Source: Allopusillimonas sp008369125 (GTDB lineage: Bacteria > Pseudomonadota > Gammaproteobacteria > Burkholderiales > Burkholderiaceae_B). From it: a DNA stretch of 64,000 nt. The notes under the pieces are model-generated. The model saw nothing but the letters and a program-made list of their open reading frames with translations. It did no database searches and was not told where the DNA came from. Position numbers and translations under genes: made by a program. The DNA is taken from the NCBI RefSeq assembly GCF_008369125.1, contig NZ_VOAY01000002.1, positions 310,001 to 374,000 on the forward strand. The letters are read 5' to 3'. Positions 43,451 to 52,526 of the stretch are shown here, piece after piece (positions within the stretch are counted from its first letter, which is position 1; the number at the start of each line of letters is the position of its first letter).

Positions 43451-43757
43451 GTTAAAAGGCCTTGATAGTCATGAATACAGTCTTTACGGCGCAAACTTGC
43501 AGTTTGACTGGATGGAAGAAATGGCAGTTATGTGAGCCATATCTAAACACAGTTACGCCCTGCCGCATCCCGCCAAGCGAAAGCCACGACGGTTACAGCG
43601 TTATGGTGAGTGCGTGGCACTACTGACTGGCCATCCTGCAAACAATCTGGTCGGGAGGGGATGACAACCGTGCGTCGTGATGAGCTTCTGTCTTCGTGAC
43701 CAGGTCATGCACGACTCGTTTAATGATGCCAAAGAGTTGCTATACGTATTTCACACA
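43451..43757. other. Intergenic region between dppA and dppB
   Basis: No gene is supported here. It probably holds the leader for dppBCDF; no clear promoter hexamers were identified by eye. Confidence 0.4.
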
Positions 43758-43789
43758 TGCTCCCGCCCACGATAAGGCGGGCGGGAGCA
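43758..43789 (-). terminator. Hairpin 18 bp after dppA stop
   Basis: An 11-bp perfect stem, TGCTCCCGCCC with GGGCGGGAGCA, and a 10-base loop, just beyond the dppA stop on its own strand. A short T-rich stretch follows on the minus strand. It probably lowers expression of the permease and ATPase genes relative to the binding protein. Confidence 0.65.
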
Positions 43790-43806
43790 CAGAAGCGTAT
43801 GTAGCG

Positions 43807-45435
43807 CTATTTACCGGCTGCCTGATGCACCGACATAGCCAGCGTGTATTGGTCGCGCCGGCCTTCGTAAGTTAGACCTTTGCGGAAGCCCCAAACACTG
43901 CTCTCAAAGTGCAAAGGAATCAGTGGCACGTTGTCCAATGCGATTTGAGTAGCCTGCTGCAGCAATTTTTCGCGTTTGACGGGATCTACGGTCATGATCG
44001 CCTGACGATAGACTTTATCGAATTCCGCATTCGAAAAACCACCATAGTTGCTGGTACCCAAGCTCTTCGGCGCATCGGTGGAAGCCACCCACAACTGAAA
44101 CAATGCCGATGCCTCACCCGTTTCGGAAGGCCAGCCACCCATAGCAAAACTGAACTCACGCTTGGCACGCTTGGGGAAGTAAATGGAAGCCGTCATGGCG
44201 TCCACATGCACCTTGATGCCAATACGCGAGAGGTACTGGGCAACGGCCTGGGTTACCTGACCATCATTGACGTAGCGATTGTTGGTCGAAGACAGGGTCA
44301 GCTCGAAGCCATCCGGGTAGCCCGCCTCAGCCAACAACTTCTTCGCGCCTTCGGGGTCGTACTTGATTTCCGGCGCATTAGGTAGAGCACCAAACATGCC
44401 ATCAGGCATGTACTGATAAGCGGGAGTAGACAGACCATCCATAATGCGATCCTGGATCACCTTGCGGTCTATAGCCATATTGATGGCCTTGCGTACGCGC
44501 AAATCTTGCAGTGGGTTTTTGCCGTCAGCCGCCTTAACAAATGGGCTGGTGTCGCGCCCAATATCAAGTTGGAAAAACACGAGACGTGTGGATGGTGTGG
44601 CAATATATTCAAACCCGCCATCTTTCAAGCGAGGCAGATCGCGCGCAGCCGGGTTTTCGATGACATCAAAGTCTCCCGAAAGCAGCCCGGTCAGGCGAGG
44701 GCCGGCGCTAGGCACTGGCACGAACTTAACGGTTTTCCACTCAGGCTTGGTGCCCCAATAGTTCTCGTTGCGCTCCAGTTCAATACCCGTGCCTTTTACG
44801 TATGACTTGAGCGTGTAAGGGCCGGTGCCAATCGCAAATTTTCCGTTGTTGAAGTCAGCGACAGCAGGCCAAGGGCCTGTCACGCCACAGCCTTCCTTGG
44901 GTGCGAATGTAAGAGCGCCGTGTTCGACTATACCGTTCCAGATGACGGGCAGTTGGCGCGCCAGCTCTGCAGGCATAAGCGGAAATGGCTCGGCAGTCTT
45001 GAGAATCACGGTATGGTCATCGGGTGTCTGCACATCTGTGAGCAGCTTGGTGACTGTCGTGTATGACGCCGAAATATTGCCCTTGTTATTCAATGTACGG
45101 CAAATGGAAAACAACACATCCTGAGCCGTAAAGGGTTTACCGTTGGAAAAGTTTACCCCCTCTCGCAGCTTTAGCTTCCAGGTGAGATCGTCAACGTTTT
45201 CCCATGACGTCGCCAGACCTGGGATCATCTTCATGTCGGCAGTACGATTAATCAGAGACTCGAACACGTGCGCAGCCAGTGCGTCGTTCTGGGTCTGCTT
45301 GTGATAGTGCGGATCAGCAGCCGTCGGCTCGGAAGACAGGGCGATGGTTAAAGTCTGCGCCTGCGAAATACCGCCCAGGGCAACAGCCAAACTCGTGCCG
45401 ACTGTAAACAAGGCCAATCTTAATTGGGGTTTCAT
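43807..45435 (-). CDS. dppA: Dipeptide/oligopeptide ABC transporter substrate-binding protein (DppA/OppA)
   Basis: A 542-residue periplasmic binding protein of solute-binding family 5. The signal peptide ends GISQAQ, and the mature chain starts TLTIALSSEPTAADPHYHK. The family signature region GVNFSNGKPFTAQDVLFS is near residues 95-115. It is the first gene of the minus-strand peptide-import cluster. The actual peptide or other ligand is not known. Confidence 0.92.
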   Translation of the reverse strand: MKPQLRLALFTVGTSLAVALGGISQAQTLTIALSSEPTAADPHYHKQTQNDALAAHVFESLINRTADMKMIPGLATSWENVDDLTWKLKLREGVNFSNGKPFTAQDVLFSICRTLNNKGNISASYTTVTKLLTDVQTPDDHTVILKTAEPFPLMPAELARQLPVIWNGIVEHGALTFAPKEGCGVTGPWPAVADFNNGKFAIGTGPYTLKSYVKGTGIELERNENYWGTKPEWKTVKFVPVPSAGPRLTGLLSGDFDVIENPAARDLPRLKDGGFEYIATPSTRLVFFQLDIGRDTSPFVKAADGKNPLQDLRVRKAINMAIDRKVIQDRIMDGLSTPAYQYMPDGMFGALPNAPEIKYDPEGAKKLLAEAGYPDGFELTLSSTNNRYVNDGQVTQAVAQYLSRIGIKVHVDAMTASIYFPKRAKREFSFAMGGWPSETGEASALFQLWVASTDAPKSLGTSNYGGFSNAEFDKVYRQAIMTVDPVKREKLLQQATQIALDNVPLIPLHFESSVWGFRKGLTYEGRRDQYTLAMSVHQAAGK

Positions 45436-45572
45436 TAAACCGCTCCGCTCAGTATAAAAACAAAGACGCGATTATCAGCAACCACGGGAGGGCTTGTCAA
45501 TGCGGATAAGTCTGTATACACAAGAGACACAAAATGGAGGTGCCATTTTTGCGCTCTGCGATTGACTGCACC

Positions 45573-45715
45573 CATTATTGAAGGCCTATACCCTGCTCAG
45601 CAAACCTGTCACCAGAACTCGCCATAAACGCAATGTCCATAACAGCGGCCTAATTACGCGTCACTTGCAGGTGTGTTCGCACCGCACTCGGTCACGCAGT
45701 GCATCAAAATAGGCG
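45573..45715. repeat. Dispersed repeat, copy 2 (partner at 37228-37370)
   Basis: Diverged second copy of the intergenic block described at 37228. It lies between dppA and the Slam gene. Toward the Slam gene the gap ends in a run of nine C residues (45727-45735). Confidence 0.5.
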
Positions 45716-45745
45716 GCGTGAACCTGCCCCCCCCCGACATCCGTG

Positions 45746-47221
45746 TTAAATCACATATTCCATCGTCACAGCAACTACATTGCGGTCATAGGAATACAGC
45801 CAACCTACGTTGCTGCGCACCTTGTTGTGGCGCAGCGTCAGGCTTGGAACAAAGCCCGCCACAGACCAACGCGCTGAGGAAAGTACAAGAGAGTAGCTCT
45901 GTTCATGGTCGCGGCGGCGGGCTTCGAGCAAGGGGTTATAGGCACGGTAACTGCGTTGCCTGAGCGTGGCCAAGGCAGTGCCTGTAAAACCATGCGTTTG
46001 TAGTGATGCGCCCAGACGCACACCTTGCTGAAGGTAGCTTTGCACACTGGCCTTGGCGCGACTGTCTTCGGCATCAAAGCCACCGAATAGCGTCCAACCC
46101 GCTTCCATATCACGATAATAGGTAGCGCTGACGCTTCGGTTAGGGCCGTTGAAGTAACGAGCGTAGGCCTGCTGGCGGTACTGCATGTTTTTGTAGTCAG
46201 CCTCCAGCGTAACCAGCGAGTGCGGTGAGGGTGTGTATCGCCAGCCTGTATTCAGCCCCCAGCTATCGTAAAAAGAGTTTTTGCCCCATATGTAATGTGA
46301 ATACGTTGGCGCAATGGTAAATTGGTGGTTGGCGTTACGGTAGCTATAGCCGGCCTCTGCAGCCACCGAGGCTTCGTTGTAGTCGCGGTGATTTCGGTAC
46401 CAACTACCATCCGTCTGCGCACGTACATAGAGGCCATGGTGCCCTGCTAACGGAAAGCGCCGCTGGGTGCTGGATGCAAACTCTGGCCCGAATGCCTTAA
46501 TAGGTTCGGGAAGCGCACGCTCAATAAGACATAGGCCGCGACTAGCGGGAACCAGGCAGGTGCGACTTGCAGATGTGCGATTGACATTATCAGACCAACG
46601 CATACCCATGCTTATCGATGTGCGCCAGGCCTTGCGTCGTTCAAGGGCATCAAGATAAGTGGCGACAGTTCTTCTAATGCCCGCTGCACCGGCGCCAGCT
46701 GTACCAAGAAATGCATCAATGTCTGAAAATGATTGGTACGCCTCCCTGTCTTGCGCGCTCTCAAACAAAACCCTGGCAAGTTCAAGCCGTGCCGGAAGAA
46801 ACGTGGGCTGCAAAGCCAACAGTGCACGAAACTGATCCTCAGCCTGCCCTAGCTTGCCGTCTGCCCGGGCAAGCAAACCTTGCGTGTAATAAACCAGTAG
46901 CGGGTCACGATCAGATAGGGTCAGATACTGTGCCAGCAGCGAGCGCGCCGTCATCCACTGGCGATGTTGTAGCGACAAATAGAGTGCCTGGCCCAACTCT
47001 GAAGTACTTTGTTCTGCACTTTGTGGTTGATTATCTACTTGTGAGGCTGGAGGCTGCGGCACCGGTTTAACAAAGGAATTGTCTTGAAGCCCACGCTCTA
47101 CAGTCTGTTGCTCGGTGCGCTGTCGCAAGAGTTGGCGAGTATCGTCGACTGACTGTGCAAACACGGGCACAGCACCAAGCGCGCCTGCCAAAAAAAGAGA
47201 GGGCAAGTAAACGTTTTTCAT
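45746..47221 (-). CDS. Slam-type (DUF560) outer-membrane exporter with TPR domain
   Basis: A 491-residue protein. A signal peptide (ALGAVPVFAQ) is followed by a helical TPR region (YYTQGLLARADGKLGQAEDQ, then ALLALQPTFLPARLELARV) at about residues 90-180. The rest is an aromatic-rich outer-membrane barrel with WSDNVNR and closing AVTMEYVI. This is the arrangement of Slam proteins, which move surface or secreted proteins across the outer membrane in Neisseria and relatives. It is downstream of a small exported protein likely to be its cargo. The longer frame to 47350 has no signal peptide, so ATG 47221 is used. Confidence 0.85.
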   Translation of the reverse strand: MKNVYLPSLFLAGALGAVPVFAQSVDDTRQLLRQRTEQQTVERGLQDNSFVKPVPQPPASQVDNQPQSAEQSTSELGQALYLSLQHRQWMTARSLLAQYLTLSDRDPLLVYYTQGLLARADGKLGQAEDQFRALLALQPTFLPARLELARVLFESAQDREAYQSFSDIDAFLGTAGAGAAGIRRTVATYLDALERRKAWRTSISMGMRWSDNVNRTSASRTCLVPASRGLCLIERALPEPIKAFGPEFASSTQRRFPLAGHHGLYVRAQTDGSWYRNHRDYNEASVAAEAGYSYRNANHQFTIAPTYSHYIWGKNSFYDSWGLNTGWRYTPSPHSLVTLEADYKNMQYRQQAYARYFNGPNRSVSATYYRDMEAGWTLFGGFDAEDSRAKASVQSYLQQGVRLGASLQTHGFTGTALATLRQRSYRAYNPLLEARRRDHEQSYSLVLSSARWSVAGFVPSLTLRHNKVRSNVGWLYSYDRNVVAVTMEYVI

Positions 47222-47307
47222 GAGACCTGAATATGCTGAAAATAGATGGCGTGCTGACAGTACGCGATTTGAGATCGCCGCAAAGCACAATAAGATGGAT
47301 CGCAGCA

Positions 47308-47337
47308 AACAAGGGCTTGCCGAAGCAAGCCCTTGTT
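47308..47337 (-). terminator. Hairpin between hemophore-like and Slam genes
   Basis: A 13-bp perfect stem (AACAAGGGCTTGC/GCAAGCCCTTGTT) with a four-base loop that reads TTCG on the transcribed (minus) strand, a very stable tetraloop. The following T run is short. It lies between the stop at 47414 and the Slam start at 47221, so it likely limits Slam expression compared with its cargo. Confidence 0.6.
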
Positions 47338-47413
47338 CTAGCAACATCATTTAGGAGATGCACGTATCAATGTGCAGTAAAGAGACGCAGCCACAAGACT
47401 GCGCCCCTTTTAC

Positions 47414-48214
47414 TTAGCGAGTTTTGGTTCCGCCGAAGGCAGTGTCGCGATCGCGGTCTGCGAACTTAACAATGCCGGCAACCGCTGCGGCGCCTGTGCC
47501 GAAGAACTTACCTTCGAGGCTACCGCCTGTGCCACCGCTGCTTGTTACCCTGACGTTACGAGCCGCCAGACGCACGTCTTTATCAACCGTGCTGATTTCG
47601 CCTCGGCTAAAGCGAATATCGCCTCGCGAACGCGCTACACCGGTATCGAAGTTAGCCGTAAGCGTGCTGGTGGGCAACGCTGCACCGGTGTAGTTATTGA
47701 TAGAACGCACGGTATAGCGGACGGGTGCGTCGGTAGGCAAGGTGCTGGCGACATCGCCGTTTTCACCCACATACCAAACCGTATGTGTGCCTGGGGTTTT
47801 GCTACCTACATCGCCCGTAGCGGACTCTGCACTCCATTCGCCAAACCAAACATCACGGCTACCCGCTTGGGCGAACGACCATACGCCGAGTTTGCTGTGG
47901 TCACGTGGGTCGCCTGCACCCGGAGCGCCACCTGCTACAAGCTTTCGCCCGCTGTAGTGGTAAACAGCGTTTTCGTCCTTATACTCAGCATTAGCGAAAT
48001 GCGACGTCGCAGCGATTGCACCGCGTAACTGGCCATCAACGCCAGCACCAGGTTTGCCACGATCATCTCTAGGATAGGTAGATGCCCCGACACGTACGCC
48101 GCCAGCATCAGAGTAGCTTAGACCCGATACCACTTCGGCTTGCGCCATACCGGCCATGCCGGCCATGCCGGAAACAGCAAGCGTCAGTACTGCTTTTTTC
48201 AAAGCGCCATTCAT
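47414..48214 (-). CDS. Secreted hemophore-like protein, candidate Slam cargo
   Basis: A 266-residue exported protein. The signal peptide MNGALKKAVLTLAVSGMAG ends near AQA-EVV, with no lipobox cysteine, so the product is soluble. The C-terminal region (GGSLEGKFFGTGAAAVAGIV, then DRDTAFGGTKTR) looks like the small beta-barrel of transferrin-binding-protein-B-type Slam cargo, which serves as the export signal. A similar gene set with hemophilin (HphA) is known in Acinetobacter. I infer heme or metal binding, and no ligand residues can be named. ATG 48214 has AAGGAG upstream. Confidence 0.72.
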   Translation of the reverse strand: MNGALKKAVLTLAVSGMAGMAGMAQAEVVSGLSYSDAGGVRVGASTYPRDDRGKPGAGVDGQLRGAIAATSHFANAEYKDENAVYHYSGRKLVAGGAPGAGDPRDHSKLGVWSFAQAGSRDVWFGEWSAESATGDVGSKTPGTHTVWYVGENGDVASTLPTDAPVRYTVRSINNYTGAALPTSTLTANFDTGVARSRGDIRFSRGEISTVDKDVRLAARNVRVTSSGGTGGSLEGKFFGTGAAAVAGIVKFADRDRDTAFGGTKTR

Positions 48215-48359
48215 AATAGCTCCTTGCAAATGAAGTTAAAACAGAACACACGCTTCATAAGAACCCCCGTTATCTGACGCGAAGCGACCAAGAAGTACAG
48301 CAGGCCTTACCGTGGATGACACCGAGTGCGCCTGGTGCGACCTGCATGGGATGTATTTT

Positions 48360-48380
48360 AAATAAGAACACGTCTCATTT
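48360..48380. promoter_or_regulatory. Candidate Fur box upstream of the hemophore-like gene
   Basis: AAATAAGAACACGTCTCATTT; the minus-strand reading AAATGAGA-N-TTCTTATTT is a near palindrome close to the AATGAGAAT-type Fur half-site. It is about 146 bp upstream of the hemophore ATG and would suit iron-dependent control. Confidence 0.42.
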
Positions 48381-48530
48381 GCAATAAGATGTTTTTGTCC
48401 ACGTATGAATGTGGTACCCGATCGCAGCAGGCGACTTGGAGCTCCTCACGGCAAGGCCGCTTCTCGATGTAACCAAAGCCTAAAGACGGCGGTTTTACAG
48501 TGCAGGAGCATCTCTTTATGATCCACACAG

Positions 48531-51503
48531 TCAAAACTTTATGGTGACGTTGCCGCGAATGGTACGGCCCGGGGCTGGCATCTGAGCGGCATTGAGCGCA
48601 TCCATGTAATAACGGTCAGTCAGATTATCTATGGCAAGATCGAAGCTGACGTTATCGTTAAGCTTGTAGGTGGAATACACGTCAACCAAGGTGTATGGCT
48701 TCCAGCGAGAGGGTTGCACCCCGCCCATACCGATCCGGCTACCAAAACCTGGCGCAAATCGGCTACCTATGTAACTTGCCCTAGAGCCTATCTCAAGCTT
48801 CTCCTGTAGCAAGCGGGCACCAAGCTGCAATGTAATCGTGTTTTTGGGAGGCACTTGCTGCAATGAATAGCTGTGAGGTAGGCCGCCGGCAAGACATCTA
48901 GGCTCCGTGGGTTTCAGTACACCTTTACGAGCGCAGAACATAACGTGGGTGTAATGGTTCCAACCAATGCCTACAAGGAAACGGCCCGTATCGTAATTCA
49001 AGGAAGCTTCAAGGCCACGCATTTCCGCATAGTCAAGATTAACTCGGCCAAGCGATTCTCTATATCGGCCAGGCATTTCGGGGCGTTCACGAGCAATTCC
49101 GGCTCGGGTGAGGTAATCATCAATATGATTATCAAAATAAGCGGCATGAATGCGTAATTTGTCACCGCTTAGCCACGCATCGTTCTTGACGAAATTAGCT
49201 CCGATTTCCAGATTACGAGCTCGCTCAAGCTTGAGCTGGTTTTCTTCTACGGAGTAATAGAATGAAGAGCCCGTGAGCGATTCAAAAATGCTTGGCGCTC
49301 GTACTGCCCGTCCAAACTTTGTATAAAGCTGCAGACCATCACGCGGCTCTACCATCAGGCTGAAAAGCGGTGACCAGCCACCGTCCTTACGTTTGAATGT
49401 TGATGTTCTGGTGAAGTGGTTATCCAGTGTAATGAACTGGGAATAACGCGTGCTTGCGCTGGCCGTAATCCACTTAACAGGTTGCCATTCAACTGTGGCA
49501 AAGCCGCTAACTTCTTCGCGCCGCCCCTGTCGTGGCGTGTCTCCCCCCAGTGTCCAAGCATAGTAATCCCGGTCTACTCCACTAGGCAGGCCAGTATCCT
49601 CACGAACAAACGCCCCCCCGTAACGCAACAGTAAATCACCTACATCAGTCGAGAAGCGCGAGGTGTTGGAAGCCCTAGCTCCCCAGCGTTTTGAGTCCGT
49701 CCACTGAAAGAATGGATAGAAAGTTTTGACTGTAGGCCGAATGCTACCGCTGCCATCCCATGAATGATCCAAGTCCAGAACGTTAATACGGCTTTCCACC
49801 GCTGAGAGATAGGCGTCAATCTTGAGATCGACGAAATTATTATCCTGTGGCGTCCAGCGATAGCGTGCTGTATACGTATCAAGGTCGATCGAACTCAACC
49901 AACTTTGATAAGGTGCCCCAAACAGCCGAGAAGAAAGTAGGTGGCCGTAGTAACTCAAATACCTGCGGTAGCCCAACTCTAGTCTTTGAGAAGGTTCAAT
50001 TTTGACTGTAGTCTTCAGCATCCATGATTTATTATCCAGCGAGGTATTGAGTATTTCTTCACCGGCGCGATAATCGCTCAAACCGCCATTACCTACTTCT
50101 AAATCCCCAAATCTCGGATTTCGTTTAGCGACTAGGTGCGCACCTCCGCCGCCATGCTTTCCCGCATGATAATTGCCGTTCACACGTCGCACGTATCCAG
50201 CGACGAAGTCAATGTAATCGGTTGTCGTAGCTACCACCACACTGCCCGATCCGCCGGTGGGTTTAAGTAGAGGTGGGCGCCGCATACCATCGGAATAAAA
50301 GACTGCATCATCGGGGGGCAATACACCACCATAAACCCGCAAATTGGTGGCCAGACTATCCCATCCGCCGTTAGTACCCGCTGCGGGCACCGGAGAACTA
50401 TTAGTCGTAAGTCCTCCCTTCAACCGTATGCCGTAGGTTTTACCCGGCAGCAAAATGTCATCGACACCAATAACGGTTGCGCGCACAACCCCACCTGTTG
50501 CGCCGGTAGCGTCTGCGGCCGAACTAATTCCCTTCTCAATCGAAACCGAACCAATAAAGTCAGGATCAATATATGTACGCGGGGTCGCACCGTTATAGCC
50601 TTGCCATACTGTGGTTTCCTGCGTTGCACCGTCAACAAGCACAGGCACCCTACCCTGCCCCTGCATGCCGCGTATATTGACATCAACCGCACCGGAGTTG
50701 CGGCTGTCGGCATTCATGACACCGGGAATGCCGGAGAGGAAGTCGCCTACAGATGTGCCGCGGAAACGCTCGATATGCTCGCTGGACAGGTACGCGCTGG
50801 AGCCCGCTGTGCGGTATGGCTCGTCGGCTGGGTCTAGCTCTAATTTGCCTTTGACGGTAATGGTGTCTAGCGTGAGGTGGTCACCCATGGTGCCACTCAA
50901 TGGGCTGGCCACACTGGTGGAACGGGTAGAGCCGCTGGCTGTAGCGGGGCTGTCGTTGTTGCGACTGGTTCTGTCGTTGACGCTGCTTGTATTGGTGGTG
51001 ATGTTGCTGCTGGTGCTGCTGGTGCTGCTGGTGCTGCTGGTGCTGCTGGTGCTGCTGTTGGCGCCGTTGGCGTTGTCGGAGCGGCTATCGCTGTTGCTGT
51101 TGCTGTTGCTGTCAGCGCGCTCACTGCCGCTGTTACGAGCGGTGTTGCTGTCACTGCTGCTGATAAAAATGGAATTGGCATCTAGATAACTATACGAGAG
51201 GCCTGAGCCTTCAAGAATGCTCGCCAGGGCTTGCGTGGCTGAGACCTGGCCCGTAATGCCAGCCGACTGCTTTCCGGCTGCAAGGCTTTCTGGATATGAG
51301 ATGCGCAGCCCTGCCTGCTGGCCAAACGCATCGATTGCGTCGGACAACGAGCCCGGAGGGATTTTGAACGCTATGGTTGGGGAGGACTGCCCGTAGGCTG
51401 TCGACACAATAGCCAGTGAAGTAAAAATTGGGCTTAGTAAAAGAGCGATAGGACGCAGGCGGCGGGCGGTCTTTGCCCGCTTGATTTTGCGGTTTGATTT
51501 CAT
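48531..51503 (-). CDS. TonB-dependent receptor with STN signalling domain
   Basis: A 990-residue outer-membrane receptor. A signal peptide ends AYGQ; an STN domain follows (IPPGSLSDAIDAFGQQAGLRISY, then TQALASILEGSGL) at about residues 40-120, then a long Ser/Asn/Thr linker, a plug (GMQGQGRVPVLVDG) and a barrel ending VTIKF. The STN domain passes a ligand signal to a periplasmic partner, normally FecR. ATG 51503 is used. It is downstream of the ECF sigma gene and upstream of the hemophore-like gene, as expected for the receptor of that ligand. Heme is the likely ligand. Confidence 0.88.
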   Translation of the reverse strand: MKSNRKIKRAKTARRLRPIALLLSPIFTSLAIVSTAYGQSSPTIAFKIPPGSLSDAIDAFGQQAGLRISYPESLAAGKQSAGITGQVSATQALASILEGSGLSYSYLDANSIFISSSDSNTARNSGSERADSNSNSNSDSRSDNANGANSSTSSTSSTSSTSSTSSNITTNTSSVNDRTSRNNDSPATASGSTRSTSVASPLSGTMGDHLTLDTITVKGKLELDPADEPYRTAGSSAYLSSEHIERFRGTSVGDFLSGIPGVMNADSRNSGAVDVNIRGMQGQGRVPVLVDGATQETTVWQGYNGATPRTYIDPDFIGSVSIEKGISSAADATGATGGVVRATVIGVDDILLPGKTYGIRLKGGLTTNSSPVPAAGTNGGWDSLATNLRVYGGVLPPDDAVFYSDGMRRPPLLKPTGGSGSVVVATTTDYIDFVAGYVRRVNGNYHAGKHGGGGAHLVAKRNPRFGDLEVGNGGLSDYRAGEEILNTSLDNKSWMLKTTVKIEPSQRLELGYRRYLSYYGHLLSSRLFGAPYQSWLSSIDLDTYTARYRWTPQDNNFVDLKIDAYLSAVESRINVLDLDHSWDGSGSIRPTVKTFYPFFQWTDSKRWGARASNTSRFSTDVGDLLLRYGGAFVREDTGLPSGVDRDYYAWTLGGDTPRQGRREEVSGFATVEWQPVKWITASASTRYSQFITLDNHFTRTSTFKRKDGGWSPLFSLMVEPRDGLQLYTKFGRAVRAPSIFESLTGSSFYYSVEENQLKLERARNLEIGANFVKNDAWLSGDKLRIHAAYFDNHIDDYLTRAGIARERPEMPGRYRESLGRVNLDYAEMRGLEASLNYDTGRFLVGIGWNHYTHVMFCARKGVLKPTEPRCLAGGLPHSYSLQQVPPKNTITLQLGARLLQEKLEIGSRASYIGSRFAPGFGSRIGMGGVQPSRWKPYTLVDVYSTYKLNDNVSFDLAIDNLTDRYYMDALNAAQMPAPGRTIRGNVTIKF
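51006..51059 (-). repeat. 9-bp tandem repeat encoding Thr-Ser-Ser in the receptor linker
   Basis: GCTGCTGGT is repeated five times exactly (51006-51050), followed by a diverged copy (51051-51059). On the coding strand it reads ACCAGCAGC, so copy-number change keeps the frame and alters the linker length. A TTGCTG repeat region lies 30 bp downstream (Ser-Asn). Confidence 0.85.
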
Positions 51504-51658
51504 CGTATCCCCGGTGTGTTGCAACAACCCTGATCACGCGATGCTGAAAACTATCGCCTTACAGGGCCTTGAGGATGAAACGAATGAAGGTGGATAATTT
51601 TCTCCACCGTAAGTGCGCAAATTCCCGCAAAATTAACTGCAGACTCTCCTTCCCTGAT

Positions 51659-52276
51659 TCATAAGGGCGAGGGCTGCGAATTTCGTTCGTTATGCCCCAC
51701 TGCGCTTTTGTGCAAGCTGGCGTGCACGTGAAGATTGGCCCGCTTAACTAGTAACCAGGCGCGAGAGATGGAAAGGTTTAGTTTTGCCGCAACCTCAGCA
51801 ATGGTGAGATCACTGAAGTGATACAGCTCAAAGGCATGACGGGTGTTAGCAGGCAATGCCGTGAGTGCCTTTTCTACGGTCATCAATTGCTGCCGCCCAA
51901 ACACGACGCGGTAAAGTGATGGTGTAGGGTCGGGAACGTCGCAATAGTGCTCTTGGGGCACGTAAGAAACTGGAGCAATCTGCTGTCGGCGGTACACGTC
52001 AGTGGAAAGGTTTCGTGCAACCGTATAAAGATAGGCACGAAGATGATGCCTGTGAAGTGGGCGAGCCGTACCCAATAAACGTGTAAACACCTCTTGTGTC
52101 AGATCTTCAGCGTCGTCGCGGCTGTGGCCGCACCGGCGCAAATAACTATTGATTTCGGCGGCGTGCCTCTGGTAGAGGGTTTGGGGGTTTGCGATCAAGA
52201 GTGGTTCTCTGAAAACTTCAGCAAGCAGCTGGAGTGCGAGCTGGTTTACAAACAACCTAAAGTGTAGAAAAATCAC
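51659..52276 (-). CDS. ECF sigma factor, FecI-like
   Basis: A 205-residue sigma factor. Region 2 contains LRRCGHSRDDAEDLTQEVFTRLL, region 4 TALPANTRHAFELYHFSDL and then SISRAWLLVKRANLHVHA. Upstream frame residues (IFLHFRLFVNQLAL) are atypical; the true start may lie later, near ANPQTLYQRHA. The frame starts with GTG at 52276. It is close to FecI/HurI-type regulators of surface receptors and is directly upstream of a signalling receptor. No FecR-type anti-sigma gene follows it. Confidence 0.88.
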   Translation of the reverse strand: MIFLHFRLFVNQLALQLLAEVFREPLLIANPQTLYQRHAAEINSYLRRCGHSRDDAEDLTQEVFTRLLGTARPLHRHHLRAYLYTVARNLSTDVYRRQQIAPVSYVPQEHYCDVPDPTPSLYRVVFGRQQLMTVEKALTALPANTRHAFELYHFSDLTIAEVAAKLNLSISRAWLLVKRANLHVHASLHKSAVGHNERNSQPSPL

Positions 52277-52291
52277 TTATGTAATTGCGAC

Positions 52292-52309
52292 TTATTTCAA
52301 TTGAAATAA
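52292..52309. promoter_or_regulatory. Perfect 18-bp palindrome upstream of the sigma gene
   Basis: TTATTTCAATTGAAATAA is a perfect palindrome 16 bp upstream of the GTG start of the ECF sigma gene. The spacing and composition suit an operator, possibly Fur, although it is not a close match to the classical Fur consensus. Confidence 0.5.
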
Positions 52310-52526
52310 TGCAAGAAACAGCACTTTCAAGAAGTAATTTTCGAGTAAGGTTTACTCGCTACTGCGTGGCACAGTTTGCCAGCCGTGCACGCTGGCGCAT
52401 GCACTGCGTTTTGCATAGCCACACTGGGCGACATCACTCAGGGCACAGGCATGGCTCACCTGGCCCATAACACCGGCCCGAGTCACAACAGTCTTTAAGC
52501 AACTCTGTAAGACGGGCCCGCCTTCA

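Noticed and set aside
50877..51185. Ala/Gly- and Leu-rich reading frames opposite the receptor linker
   Set aside because: They arise from the GCT-rich repeat of the linker read in other frames; the receptor frame continues across with normal composition.
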